Assembly (NCBI GenBank): GCA_019693395.1
Contig: JAAMXP010000327.1
Location: 1 to 38,397 of the forward strand
Source: Ettlia oleoabundans
Taxonomy: Eukaryota; Chlorophyta; Chlorophyceae; Chlamydomonadales
Length of the DNA stretch: 38,397 nt
Reading direction: 5' to 3'
Positions 11,153-23,300 of the stretch are shown one piece after another; position 1 is the first letter of the stretch; the number at the start of each line of letters is the position of its first letter. A model generated the notes under the pieces. The model saw only the letters and a list, made by a program, of their open reading frames with translations. It was not told the origin of the DNA and ran no database searches. The translations under genes and the position numbers were made by a program.

Positions 11153-14100
11153 ATGAGCTCCAACGGACTCGCACCCCATCGTTCCGTCGTCAATATGATC
11201 GGCATTTTGGGAGCCAGGCCTGCGGAGGCAGGCCTCACCTCTCGCTCCCGCTCTCAGCGCTCGCGCTCCTCCACCAAAACCAACCCCTTGCCGCAGACAC
11301 AGACAGGCACAGATGCCACAGGATTATTGGATTTGGCTAAAGCGTCTCGTGCCACGGGGTTGGGGAGGAGGGCAGCACGCCATCGGCGAGCAGCAGCACA
11401 GGCGGCAGCTGGGTGTAACACACCGCCCCCTCGGGGGTGGCAGCGCGGCGCACCACCCAACCGTCCAGCGCTGCACAGGCCACAGCATCGTAGCAGGCTT
11501 CTGACACAAATTGCCCTACTGTCCACAGCATGCCTGGCAGGCCTACTGATCGGAAGCAGGCATGGCGCAAGGACCACTGGCCAGCTGGCCGCCGCTGCTG
11601 CCAGCGGCGAGACGAGCAGCCCAACCACACCTGCAGTGGCAATCGGTGCCTCAGCGAGCGGCTCAGAGCATGGCAACTTGCGGCTATCGGTTGTGGCCCC
11701 CCTGCAGCAACAGAGCCCGTTTGGCGTGAGCTGGCGGGAGGTGCTGGAGCACACGGCGCAGCGGCTTAGCTGGACAGACCCTGCCTTCCAGCTGTCGCTC
11801 CATGATGCAGCAGCAGCCCTAGAAGCACCCAAAGACAATCCCGGCGATGCTAGCAGCCTGATGGCACTGCTTGCCAGTTTACAGGGCAGCCAGGCTGTGG
11901 TGGCTGTGGGCATCACAGATGAAAAAGTGGCCGAAGCCCTGGCACCGCTGCTGGCAGCTGCACCCACTGCAGTGGCTCTGGGGTCTGCTCAACCGCTGCA
12001 GCGTGCTGCTCGGCTGGGAGGCCGCCAGATTGGCAGCAGTGATGTCAGTGGTGGTCCTGCGGGCCTGCTGCAGCGGCTGCTTCCAGACAAGCAGGCCAAG
12101 ACGGATCAGCAGGTGGGTGGTTGGGTGGGTGAGTGAGTGACCCAACGCATCAATAACGAAACTTGGCCTTTGATGCATGTCCTTGCCTGCAGTTCTAAGA
12201 CAGAACCCTTCACAATGTAGTGATACACCTCCCTTTTTACTACTGGCCCCATCAGCCATAAGCATGCCCCTCCTTCAAATGCATCTTTGCTCGCGACTTA
12301 CGTTGGCCTCCCACTCCAATTGCATATGCTCAGGTTCTGCACACCGTGGCTGAGCTGTATCAGCGCACCTCTTCAGACGACTTTCTTTTCATCTTCCTGG
12401 TGCGTTAGGTCCCTGTGTGCCTGCCAGGCTCATTACCTGGCCATGTGACGTGGCTGGCTGATGCATGGTGGTTGTTTGTGTTGCTGCCGCGTTTACTAGG
12501 GCAACTGCAGTGTAGTCCACGCCATTATTCGGCTGCGCTGACTGCTCAAAATCGTGCCTGGCTGGCAGGTGCTGGCTAACGCTTACATCCGCGAGGTCCC
12601 TGCCGTGGCCATGAGCTTCAAACAAAAAAATGCGGGGCTATCAGAGCTGCAGGTATGTCGGGAGCCATCAATGAGGTGGGCTGAGGCAGCGAGTTGAGCA
12701 GGATGCGCCCTTTAAAAACCTGCGTTGGTAGTGCACCCTAGCCTGCTTGTAAACTGCGTTGGTAGTGCACCCTAGCCTGCTTGTAAACCAACCCATAACC
12801 CATTTGCGTCACAGCCTTTGCCTTATGCCACTGCTCTTCCCTTTCCTGCAGTGCATGATTGGAAACTGCGGTGGCCAAGTCTTCCGCTGCACGACCGACA
12901 CCACCTGCAAGACCGCACTCAATTGCCTCAGCGGCTGCGAATTTAACGACCAGGCAAGCACCAATAGTGGGCCTTAGGGCATGACCTGCAGGGCCGGTGG
13001 TGGTGGTCCTGGTATGTTTGGCGTCTGGTGAAGCCCAGCTCAGCCAACTCTCAGCGTACACCTCACAGTGCAAATGTCTGCCACCCCCATTATGCTCTGA
13101 TGTGGTGCAGGTGTGCAGCTACCGCTGCATCACTTCCTACGAGAGCAAGCTGCTGGAGGACTTCAGCCTTTGCATCATCCAAAAGCATAACTGCTTTGGA
13201 TTGAGCGCCGAGATTCCCATGGTGAACAACATCACGCCGCCGATGTTGCTGTTGAATCCCGCCTCGCGTTGACCACCACTCAATGCTTTTTGCCTGTCGT
13301 ACTGTGATTGGTAATGAAACACTTTGCCACAAATTGCCATCCAGCAGGTGCCTGACCCCGCACCGATGGCCTCCTGGGGCGGGCAGCCGCTGACGCATGC
13401 GCTGGCAGAGGATCTATTTATTGGCTGGCTGGTAAGTGGTTGCCTGATGAATGTACGATAATGATTGCAGGCCTGCGTAGTACGCTGGCTGGGAAACTGG
13501 GTAGTCTTTCAGCGGGAAAATTTAAAAAACGCCTGGTAAATTGTCTCTGTGTGCCTAGGGGCCGACGTGCATATCAGCATTCGCATTATGGTAAACAATT
13601 GGTCACATGTGCTGAATGATGCTGGGCGCACCATGCTGCCTGCCTGCAGGAGGGAGATCCTTCCACATCTTTGGGCAATAAGCGGGAGGGAGACACCAAA
13701 CTCTTCTCCTGGCGTGTGTTTGCCGGGTGAGCAAGCACGCAATTGAATGCAAGTTACATCTGCATCAACGCTAACAGCCTTCTTGCCTTTCACAGCTGGT
13801 ATCCAAGCTTGCGGTCATAGGGAGGCTCTGTAAAGCAGCTTGTTGTTACGGTGCTGGAATTTTGCTGCCCCTTGTGTTTCCATCACCATCCCTTCTTTTT
13901 GTGCTGCAGCAAAAACGCCGCCTATGACTTCTTCCCCTGCCAGTTCCAGCTCTTTTACCGTGGCAAGGGCCGTGGTGGTATGTGGTAAGCAAGGCGAAGC
14001 ATGCACATGCAGGCATTGCAAGTGCAGGCCGCCAGCCCACCAGAGGGCCACAATGGTTTCCAACCTGCCTAGGCACATCGTGTTTCAACGAACCTTCCTC

Positions 14101-15232
14101 TTGTTTGGTCACTCGTGCAGGTATGATCCCGCATTCCAGGTAGAGAATACTGCACATGTAGCGAAGCATTGCAGTGACAGGATAAGCAGCAGGGTCTTTG
14201 CGGTGCCGTCTGCTTGTTGTAAAGTTGTTGTTAGTTGTTGTTGCTGCCAGCCTGACTCATAAACAGTGCTGGTTGGTGCAATCATGGCCTCATCCTGCCT
14301 CCCCATGCAACCTCAACCCTGCAGGTAAAAACGTTGGATGGGCGCACGGTATGGCGGCGACGCCACTACCGTGTAAAGAGGGACAAGAAGCCAGGAACCT
14401 TCCGCTTCTCGGTGCGGCTCTACCTAGCATAAAATCACAATACTGCGTTGACTGGCTTTAGCAAGACAGGCCAGCAAGGTGCAGACGTGCCATGCACTCC
14501 ATTGTTGGCTGCTGCTTAGGGTTGCATGCACAACAACAATCCTTCTGTCCTGTGTCTCGAGACAGGGACGTGTGCATGTTGTGTGGCAGGTGCTGGACAA
14601 TGGCGTTACCAGCAGCGAGTTCTGGCGCATCTTAGACTGTGATGAAGGCTTAGACTGGTGGGACCTGAGCCGTATTGAGTTCGCGCGCATGAAGTGTGAC
14701 TCCACGCAGCATGCGCTCTTGCATCAACTTGCCTGTGACTTGTGCACGTGCTCGTCTATGGTCTTCTTCCCCTCCCCTACGCCGCACATGTCGTCACAGT
14801 CTAGAATCAAACCCTGGTGGCGCCGTTGTGACACATTGCCTGTAGGTGCGTGTTTTACTACAGTGGCGCTGCATCCAGAGCCGGGCTCAACTACAGCGGC
14901 GCTATCCTGGCGTCCAAGAGCGGCGATTGGCCGGCCTCGCAGGTAACAGCTGTCTGTCGCGCATAGGCACCTGCGCCTGCAGGCAGCGCTTGTTGATGGC
15001 AGTGCGACGGCCCGGGTTTGCCGCAAGTGCCTGCCTGGCTGCCAAATCAAACATTGCATGTGTAAACCTCGGTCCCCTGGCCTTGAACTTGCTTCATATG
15101 CCGTAGGAGGCGAGGCAGCGTATTGAGAGGGTTTTAGATACGGCAGGCATCAAACCCTGGGAGCTTAGCAGCGTAGACAATTCCAACTGTGCAGGCGCCC
15201 CTCTAGATCCAGGTCTCATGGCCTTGGCATGA
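11153..15232 (+). CDS. VDR: Violaxanthin de-epoxidase-related protein (VDR)
   Basis: Plastid-lineage protein of the violaxanthin de-epoxidase-related group; its enzymatic activity is not established from sequence. Thirteen exons close in frame to 651 residues: 11153-12112, 12334-12399, 12569-12652, 12852-12953, 13111-13221, 13348-13431, 13650-13726, 13910-13984, 14121-14139, 14325-14411, 14590-14657, 14846-14942 and 15107-15232. The first exon (320 residues) starts with a basic Ser/Arg-rich stretch like a plastid transit peptide, with a hydrophobic segment near residues 120-137. The VDE-like cysteine-rich region spans about residues 371-435, starting CMIGNCGGQVFRC and passing through CEFNDQVCSYRC and IIQKHNC, about ten Cys in all. 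The C-terminal lipocalin-like part contains LTHALAEDLFIGWL, YDFFPCQFQLFYRGKGRGG, TVWRRRHYRVKRDKKPGTF, VLDNGVTSSEFW and FYYSGAASRAG. These blocks fit plant VDR better than VDE itself. The start is the first in-frame ATG; a second Met lies at residue 15. Confidence 0.92.
12721..12788. repeat. Perfect 34-bp tandem duplication in a VDR intron
   Basis: Positions 12721-12754 and 12755-12788 are identical 34-bp copies, each ending TGCTTGTAAAC. They lie in the intron between VDR exons 3 and 4, close to the acceptor at 12851. Identity suggests a recent event or an assembly artefact. Confidence 0.93.
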
Positions 15233-15531
15233 CCTGATTGCAAAGCCCATCCGTGGTTGCCACCACTTCGACACAATCGGCCTGAGGCGTGGCTTATTGA
15301 GTTGTATTCCTGTCGTGGCAGTGCACTGTCAGCTGCTCGCCAGCTGTATTTCATATTGCTGCCAGCCGGCTAATCCGCTACAAACTACTGTAACTGCGTA
15401 TTGCTTTCGCAGCTTCCAGTTTGGTGGCTTGCAGCCGTATTCAGTAGTAGCAAACGCAACAGAGAGAAAGACTTTAACGATTCAAGCGTGGAAACAGTGC
15501 TACAGTAATGACAGGTAGCATGAGAGGGCAT
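15233..15531. other. Convergent 3' spacer VDR / PYM
   Basis: About 300 bp shared by two 3' UTRs. It contains one plus-strand TGTAA; no coding exon is supported. Confidence 0.5.
15389..15393 (+). terminator. Putative TGTAA poly(A) signal of VDR
   Basis: The first TGTAA after the VDR stop codon, about 157 nt downstream, in the 300-bp convergent spacer before PYM. Assigned from motif and position only. Confidence 0.35.
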
Positions 15532-16654
15532 TTAGAGCTGGGCCTCCAGCTGCCGCACTTCTTCCTGCCACCCCGCCAGCTTGGCCAGCTTTGCCTCCTC
15601 CTCGGCAGTTAATGCCTGGCCCTGTGCTCTCTTTTCCGCCAGCGCCTCCGCCTGCCGCAGTTTCTTCTTCAAGTTGCGGATTTGCTTCTCCACACCGGGC
15701 TCCTCCGCTACGGCTGCGGCCGAGGTGGTACCGGCTGCCGGAGCAGCCGCTCCATGCGACTGTCCCGGGCCGCCGCGGTTGTCGCCACCAAGGCTCAGGC
15801 CCTGCACCGCCGCGGCAGCTGCGTCGGCTCCCGCGCTGCTGGTTCCACTATCGCCTGCTGCTGTCCCCTGCTCTGCTAGCCGCTTCTCCTTGCGCTTCGC
15901 ATTCTTGGCTGCTGCCTTGCTTTTGGGCTTAGCCAGCTCTGCGGCAGCACAGCATCAACGCGACAGGCAGTGTGTAAATGCGGGACAGCGCGCTGAAGCA
16001 AACTGGGATTCATCATGCAGAGCAACCAATACCGGCATCACCAGCACAGAAGCTAGCACAGCAAGAGCAGATGAAACAGCCCTAGTCAGCTGAGGGGGCT
16101 GGCATCACCTGCGCTAGACTCAGCAAAGCCTGGACACTTGGGCACATTTTGGCGGAACTGCAGCATTATGCCACAGAGATGATACAACGCTACGCGTGCG
16201 CTTGCGGGGCTATTGCAAGCGCCGTGGGTTCCATTTCGCGGCAGAAGTGGGGGCTTGGGCAAGTGCACAACCGCAGATGAAGGTGCAGGACGGGCAAGCA
16301 TGAAACAGCCATGCCAAATTCGGCAGATCAGCCCTGCACTCACCGCTGCGCCACGGCTCACGTAGACCTGCTGCTCATCCTGGGGGACATACCCAGCCCT
16401 CACGCGGCGTTCCTTGCGGACGGTGCCATCGGGACGCCTGCTGGGGGCAATCACCCGCTCGCCCGCTGCAAGGAGAAGCGCAGGCTGTGTGTGCACTTGC
16501 ACGAGCGGTTCAAGCAGGAATATCAATGCTGAGAACTCCTATATGAAAAGGACAGGGGCATCGGGAAAGATCCAAAACGCCTGGGTGAAAAAATGGGCGC
16601 AGCAGATGACTTGCCTTCGTTGACGGTGTAGTCGGGTGGCGGCAGGCCAGACAT
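15532..16654 (-). CDS. PYM1: PYM, partner of Y14-Mago (exon-junction-complex disassembly factor)
   Basis: PYM binds the Mago-Y14 heterodimer and helps remove and recycle exon junction complexes at the ribosome. Three minus-strand exons, 16654-16615, 16465-16344 and 15936-15532, close to 188 residues, near the usual family length. The N-terminus holds the Mago-binding domain with the diagnostic pattern VIAPSRRPDGTVRKERRVRA then GYVPQDEQQVY (about residues 18-50). A basic Lys/Arg stretch follows (KPKSKAAAKNAKRKEKR), then an Ala/Gly-rich linker and a C-terminal coiled coil ending in KLAGWQEEVRQLEAQL. Intron 1 appears to be of the GC-AG class, with the donor AG|GCAAGT at 16614. The acceptor before exon 3 is read as CAGAG|CTG because the nearer CAG would bring a stop. 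The start is the ATG giving MSGLPPPDY. Confidence 0.9.
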
Positions 16655-17014
16655 GGTGTGTGGAGGTGCACTCGGCACAGGCACAATACTGGGTGCGATG
16701 AGCGAGGGCGGTTGCAATTACTAGGAGGGTAAAGAGACGCAAAAGGCGGTGCAGAGTCTGCTGCTTTGCGGTGAGCAATGCTGGCGATGGCGCTACCGCA
16801 ACCGTGACTGATTTCAGACGATATTAGTGCCACCATTGAACAATGCAAGGCGGCATCACGACGCGACGGTTTGCAGGGGAGGAAGGAAGCCTCATGCAGG
16901 TTGAGTCGAGAGCTTGGATCGCTGAAATTTCGCAAGTGTCCTTGCCATACATTTGCCTGTCATACACTCCGCACAAAGGGCAGGAGAGTGCGGGGTTGCC
17001 TTGATCGGGAGGCG
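16655..17014. promoter_or_regulatory. Divergent intergenic region (PYM / EMC4)
   Basis: About 360 bp between the start codons of two conserved housekeeping genes, presumably a bidirectional promoter. No clear core-promoter motif is seen. Confidence 0.45.
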
Positions 17015-18007
17015 ATGGCAGAGTTTCGCAAGTTTACAGTGCAGAACGACGGGCCAACCTCTTCAGCACGAGTTGCAGATCCGCCTGGTTACGATCCCGC
17101 AGCAGCCAGGGAGCAGGTATGGTCGATCAGCGACCGTCGCCAGCATTGCCGCCTCCGCCACCGCTGTGGGAGCTTTTAGCGCCTGTGCCCAACGGCTTGC
17201 CTGGCGCGCGAGCCCTTGAACCGTGATTTAAGTCGTGCATAACTCGAAGCTCGCTAAGGGTCAAGAGCCAGCCAGTCGTCGCTTCTCCCACTTGTGCAGG
17301 GCGATGCCAGCGGCAGCGGCCGCGCCAAGCTGCCTCTAGCAAAGCGGCAAGAGGCGCTGCAGGCACAGGCCTTTGCTCCCTTCAAGCAAGTCGCCATGCT
17401 GTGCTTCATGATGTGGATGTCAGGATCCACGCTGCAAATTTTTTCAATCATGACCACGCTGTCAGGCATCTACCAGCCGCTTTCAGGTAGGCAGGATTGC
17501 CGCGCCTGAAACGGAGCCAATCAGGGAATGCACAGATGCGACAGCAGCATGCAGACTCCACACAGCAGACAGTTTATCATTATATTCACGACAGCATGGG
17601 CAGTGCAGCACTTGAGGAAATAGCTGTTGGCGCAGCCGATAGCTTATTCTGCCAGACCAGCCACCAATCAACACTTTCAATTGCACTGTCTACCTTGCAC
17701 ATCTGCTGCCCCTCCCCCACCTGGCAGCCTCTCTCCTTTAAACTTTCCTCTTGTTCACCTTCTCCCCCTGTCCACTACAGCCATCTTGAAATCCAAGGAC
17801 GTGTTCCCCACCGACCCAGCGGGCGAGCTGAACACCATGATGCCCCGCATCACCTACTGTGCTGTGCACAGCCTGGGCCTGGTGTTCGCGGTGTGGAAGA
17901 TCAATGGCATGGGCCTGTTGCCCACACACTTGTCAGACTGGGTGTCTTCCATGCGGCCACCCACGGTGCTGGAGCATGCCCTGGGCAGCATTCTGCGACG
18001 GCAGTGA
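17015..18007 (+). CDS. EMC4: ER membrane protein complex subunit 4 (EMC4)
   Basis: Subunit of the EMC insertase in the ER membrane, which inserts tail-anchored and multipass proteins. Exons 17015-17116, 17300-17486 and 17781-18007 close to 171 residues, close to the family's usual length of about 180. The hydrophilic N-terminus (MAEFRKFTVQND) is followed by the family signature around AFAPFKQVAMLCFMMWMSGS and LQIFSIMTTLSGIYQPLS (first membrane segment), then a second hydrophobic segment around ITYCAVHSLGLVFAVWKING and the conserved GLLPTHLSDWVSS ending. The frame remains open upstream of 17015, but MAEFRKF is the best start because upstream residues look unlike protein. A TGTAA follows 68 nt after the stop. 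Confidence 0.95.
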
Positions 18008-18074
18008 CAGGAAGCTGATCACCAAAGGGTTCCTGAAAACCGTATGCTTAATACAACTGTATTCAGCTCACAAG

Positions 18075-18079
18075 TGTAA
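18075..18079 (+). terminator. Putative TGTAA poly(A) signal of EMC4
   Basis: TGTAA lies 68 nt after the EMC4 stop codon, before the next gene's start at 18278. Position and motif fit green-algal 3' end formation. Confidence 0.5.
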
Positions 18080-18277
18080 TCCACCAAACAGTCTCCTCAG
18101 TTAGAACCCTTGAAGCATGCCTTTTCTTGCCAGGCTCGCTTCGTCAGAGAGCACACTCGGCAGCGACCTGGCGGCATGAGGTGGACATTGTTTCTGGGGG
18201 CGGCTTGATCACGAGTTATTGTGCCTTGCTCCACGGTTGCAGGAGTGCTCTTGTCACGGTTTCGCGGCTCAATCGAC

Positions 18278-19772
18278 ATGCAGGCGTCGGTGGTCTCCAC
18301 CTCCATGTGCTTCGCCGCACGCCCGGGCTTCACCCGCATGAAACCGGCTCGCAGGGCTCGGGCATCGTCCGGGGACGCCCTCCGCAGGTGCGCGACAAGG
18401 GTTTGGGAGAGTTGGCCGGCCGCGGACGCAGGTGCCGCCACCAACTGCCGCTGGTCTGTGCCTCACATGTGGTTTGCCCACCTTCAAGGTTCCTCTTGAA
18501 GCCTCCTTGCCCATTCTCAATGGTTCAGCCTCTCCCCTCCTTGCCGGCTCTGCGTGTCGCAGCATCATGCAGGGTGATGCAGTGGAAGTGTCTGGGGAGT
18601 GGGAGGCGGTGGCGTCACTGGGCAGCAAGGACGATGTGCTAGTGTGGTACAACCACCAGCATGAGGCACGCAAAACTCGCCTTCACGACGTAATGCAGGT
18701 GACCAGCAGTAAAAACATGACTTTCCCTGATGAACCAAGGGTCTGCATGACCATAACCCAGTGATCAGTAATTCTTACTGCCGCTGCTGTCCTTTGTAAC
18801 AACCAATTTGCGTGGCTGTGCAGACCAACCTGGTGCTTGCTAGCCCAGAGTCAAGCCTCGACAATGCATTAAAGCTGATGGATGGCCCACCCTCGATTGA
18901 GGGCATGCCCATTGTGGATGCAAACAGCAAGGTGCTCACTCTGACGTGACCATTTCTTGAGGAAACACTCCAATGCCACATGCATGGCTAATGCAACTGC
19001 TCATGCCAACACAATTGTTGGTCCATTGGTTCGATCTGATAATGTGACTGGACTGCTTTGCAGCTCACCCACTTGCCTGCCCGCCCGCCTACCTGGCTCT
19101 GCCTGACTATGCCTGTCCGCCCGCCTGCCTGGCTGCCCCCTGATTTGCAGTTGGTGGGTGTCATCTCTCGAAAGGACTTAAATAAAGGGGGCTCTTTGGT
19201 GAAGGACGTGATGTCCACTCCTCCCATCTCCCTTAAAGCTTTCAGCACAGTGGCCGATGCAGCTCAACTCATGGTTGAGGTGCGTGGCGGTTTCTATGCG
19301 GGCACTGGGTTGACGACGGCAGGGAGGCTAGAAGCATGCAAAGAGCAGCACCCATCGACGCAGCATACTGTGCTCAGTTGATGCGTACCAACATGCCACT
19401 GTTGCCTGTGCCTAGCGCACATGTGTCACGTGTTTCTTTCCCGTGCAAGTCCTCTGCAGAACAAGTTTCATCGCGTGCCTGTGGTGGACGAGGAGGGCAA
19501 GTGCGTGGGTATCGTCACTCGCACTGACATCTTCTGGGCTCTGGTGAGCGGGCGGGTGCATTACGCTAGCTGTGAGGGGTTGCAGGCCTTTGCCATCGTT
19601 TCTTGCCGTTGGATTAACTGCAGTGTCAATGTCGCATTCAGTAGTGATACGCCTGACCGACTGTGATAGACTGCAGTGACCCTCCCTGACTATGTTCTCT
19701 GGGTGCTGCATGCAGACGCGGTCTGATCAGGAGGGCGAAACGCCCCTGACACAACACGGGCTGGACCTGTGA
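18278..19772 (+). CDS. Twin-CBS-domain protein, probably plastid-targeted (CBSX-like)
   Basis: A Bateman-module protein that likely binds adenine nucleotides; plant CBSX1/CBSX2 proteins of this size regulate plastid thioredoxins, but that role is inferred only. Six exons close to 207 residues: 18278-18387, 18563-18698, 18824-18931, 19151-19279, 19460-19543 and 19716-19772. The N-terminus (MQASVVSTSMCFAARPGF, then TRMKPARRARASSG) looks like a plastid transit peptide. CBS1 covers about residues 76-126 (LHDVMQTNLVLASPESSLDN, then GMPIVDANSKLVGVISRKDL). CBS2 covers about residues 133-190 (VKDVMSTPPISLKAFSTVAD, then NKFHRVPVVDEEGKCVGIVT). The domain boundaries coincide with phase-0 introns. An intron between AQLMVE and NKFHRV was chosen because it restores the usual CBS spacing. 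Confidence 0.88.
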
Positions 19773-20376
19773 GTCGGTGCTGGTCTTTCATCTGCTGCCG
19801 TCAAGCTCCGGCGCCATTTTTCCACTAATAACATTAGTGCCCAATTCTCTGCTGCGTCAATTGATGTGGCAGTAGAGCCGCGTTCCACCGTGTGCACCTG
19901 CTTGGGTGCACCTGCTCGTATGTGCACCTGGCATGGGCACTGTCTGCTATGATTGACCCTGCAGTTTTAGTGCCTTGAATGGAGCATACTTGCAGGCACC
20001 TTGCTGATTTTCCCTGGGGATACCGGATATACCTGCATATTGCAAACATGGCGTAGCATGCCGTTTGCTGTTTGCCTCCAATCATTAAACCCATCTGTTG
20101 CCATTACCTGAAGCCCGATTGTTTGGTGGCTCAACCATGATTCATGTGCCAGGCTGGCTGTTAGAGATGCAACAACTCTCATCATATATCAGAAACCCTT
20201 CATTTTTAGGCCTCAGATAGGCCGTCCCTAACAGTCCAATGCACCGGGGATGACGAGTGTTTGACCACTGCTGACCTGGCGCCTCGGTCAACACAGCCGC
20301 TGTTCTTACGCGTTAGCGCATCAATTGCCATTCACTTGCAGCTGCTGTGCTCCTTGCAGCGCCAGGGGATCAGGAA
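19773..20376. other. Intergenic region, possibly with an upstream exon of the coiled-coil gene
   Basis: About 600 bp without a supportable exon. Acceptor-like TTGCAG sequences at about 20340 and 20359, just before the next gene's first ATG, mean an upstream non-coding or coding exon of that gene may lie here. Confidence 0.4.
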
Positions 20377-23300
20377 ATGGGCTGCCTTGGGATGTCCCCG
20401 TTGTTGCTGGCCTCCAGCTTCCGCGCCTCCGACCACCTTATTCCAACGGGAGCAGATGAGGACTTGCGCGGCAATTGTGGTCCCCCGCCGCTTGCATCAA
20501 AGTCGCTGGACGCGCAGGCGCTGAAAGCCGGGCAGCTGGTTGTCAGGGAAGCAGAAAATGCCCCGAGCCTGTCTGCTAGCACCGTAAGCATCCCGGAAGC
20601 ATACTCGCCCTCACAGCGCCGCCGTCGATCGGGGGATTGGGGCAAGGGGGGCCCAGCCGCCGCAAGCCGCCAACCCATCGAGGAGCATGGCAGAAGCTCC
20701 CCAAGCAGTGCGCAGGGCTGGGCTCAGACTGACAGCCCCCCAGTGTGTCTGATCTCTGACAGCCCTGCTGCACCAGCCAGTGAGGCATTACCGCAGGATG
20801 CAGCAGCGGAAGACAGCTTCTTCCCTCAGCGCTTCCTGGATGGTAGCGGCAGCAGCTTGTCTCTGGGCGGTGCCCACACGGGCTCAGTGGGGGGCAGCCA
20901 GAAGCCTGACATGCAGCAGCGGATCGATGTTCTGGAATCCAGGCTGCTGGCTGAGACGGAGGCTCGGCAGGCATTGCAGCGCCGCATGGCCCAAGAACGC
21001 AGCGAGGCGGAGCGGCAGCTGGAGTCATTGGGGGCGCAATATGAAGAGCGAATGGCGGCGCTGCGCCAAGAGCTGCAGCAGGCAGCAGCAAATGGCGGCG
21101 CTGGGGCGCATGCCCTGAGCAAGAGCCTGCTGGCAGGTGAGAGCAGCGTGCAGCAGTTGATTTGCAGTGCCAATCAACATGTCCAGCTGTTTGCTGCCAT
21201 GACAACCACAGCATACTATCCTCCATCCATGTTTGCAGGCTCACAACAGCTGACTTTGAGCCTTGAAGAGCAAGAGGCGCTAAGACGCCAGCTGGCCGAG
21301 CAAGAGCTGCTGATCAAAGCTTTTCAGGCCGAAAATGAGTTGGCAATAGCCCGCATGCGCCAGCAGGCGGCAGAGTCGCAGCGGCAAGCAGCCACAGCCG
21401 CAGCGCAGATTGATGACCTTCAGCGGCAGCTGGTGCTGGCACATTGTGAGAGCGAGCGCCATCCAGCCATCACCCCGGAAGTAGATGCTGCGCGGCTTCA
21501 GGAGTTGCTGCGGCTGCAGGCGGAGCTTGAGGCAGCGCATACAGCGGCATCGCAGCAGGAGCTAGAGCTTTTGCAGCAGGTGCATGCGGGGATGGCATGC
21601 TCTGGGATTTTGTCCGCACAGCCTGCCACAGGTGATGAAATGCAAGGCACGCTCACAAGTGCTTTCTCACTCATTTCGCTTTGCTGGCTGTCAGGTGGAG
21701 CAGCTGCGTGGAGGCCAGAACAAGTTGCAGCAGAGGGTGCAAGAGCTGCAGGTGGGTGCAGCCTGCACTGTTGGCTTCTGCGCGCTCTTTGGCATTGCAC
21801 CACAGGATGTCCAGCAATTTCCTCAGCTTTCATGTGTTTCGTCAGATTTATTCATGCCCGCTGCAGGCCGACAGTGCAAACTTGGCAGAGGTGCGGCAGC
21901 AGCTGGCAGAAAGTGACAGCTTAGTGAGGCAGCAGGCTCAGGTCATCCTGCAGTTAGAGCAGCAGCTGCAGCATGACCCCAATAGCAATGCTGGCTCAGG
22001 GCTGCCCCGGCCAGTACTTGAATTGGCAGGGCCACAACAGAGGCAGCAGCAGCTGGAGGCTGAGAACGCATCGCTGCAGAAGGCGGTCCACAATCTGCAT
22101 ATGCAGCTGGCGCATCAGCAGGCGCAGCAGGCAAATGCCGCTCAAAGCACCCACGGCACTGCTGCCAGTGGCCCCGCTGGAAGTGAGCCGATGCTGGCAG
22201 AGCTGCAGATCAGAGTTACACGGCTGCAGGGGTCACTAAAGCTGAAGGAGGAGCAGCATCAGCGCCAGCTCAGAAGCCTGCGGCAGGAGCACGAGAAGTT
22301 GCGGGTCCAAGAGAGCATCAGGTACCTTGGTCAATGGCCTAGCAAAACGCCCTACTGCACAGACAGTTGAAAGCATAGAGCCTTGTTGCGTTTTCCCGAC
22401 CTGACACTGCTTATATCCTGCTACGCATGGTTGGTGCCGGTCGCGCTGCAGGGCTGCTAGCCGCTCTGGAGCTGCACGTGTAAAGGAGCTTGAAGCAGAA
22501 TTGGAGCGTGTGCAAGAGGCAGCCGCCAGGAAGCTTCGGATGCTGGAGAGCCGGCTGAAGGTAGGTTGAGGTGCCTGCTGCACTTCTTCTCACGCTCTGG
22601 CGTCCTTGCTGCCAAACAGTGGACTTGTTGACGAGAAGTGCTGCTGTCACTGTGTTGCAGGAGGCTGAGGTTCGCAGCCGCAGGTCAGAGGCAGTTCCTG
22701 GCAGTTCCAGTGGGGGCAGGGGTGACAGCAGTAGCTTGACATCAACTGCGCGTCCACAAGGAGCAGCAGCAGCACCAGGCATGAGCAGTTCATCTGGCAA
22801 AAGCGGTGCTGCGCAGGAGGCGCTGCTGGCGGCAAACACGCAGCTGCAGCAGAAGGAGCAGCGCATTCGGCGGCTGGAGAGCGAAGTAGCCAGGAAGGAC
22901 ACGGAGCTGGCAGCCATGACAAGGCGAGCTGCACTGGCAGATGAGCAGCTGAACGAAGCGGCAGAGAAGCAGCAGGCGACGGTGGAGGAGGTGGCGGCGC
23001 TGCGGCAGGCTGTCGAAGAGGTTACGGCTGCCAACAGCAACTTGCAATCGCAGGTCAAGCAGACGCCTGCGCTGCGCCAGCAGCTGTCAGCCGCACAGAA
23101 GTCGTTGCAGGAACTGCAAGAGCAGGTGGAGCGCTTGCAGGAAGCTGAGACTCAGCTGGCCTCCCTGCGGCAGGAGCAAACCGAAGCTGCACAGCAAGCT
23201 GCAAGCAGGGAGGCCCAGCACGCTGCAGAGCTGCGGTGCCTGCAGCGGCAACAAGCAGGGTTCCTGGAGCAGGGGCGGGCGGCGGGACGCGCAGCTGCCG

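Noticed and set aside
11254..11967. 237-residue minus-strand frame opposite VDR exon 1
   Set aside because: Antisense of a G+C-rich coding exon; the plus-strand frame is supported by continuity with the conserved VDR region.
14724..15059. Minus-strand frame over VDR exons 12-13
   Set aside because: Composition and lack of motifs mark it as a shadow of the plus-strand exons and introns.
22411..23058. 215-residue minus-strand frame opposite the coiled-coil exons
   Set aside because: Shadow of the repetitive Gln/Glu/Ala codons (CAG/GAG/GCA) read in reverse; Ser/Cys/Leu/Ala-rich and featureless.
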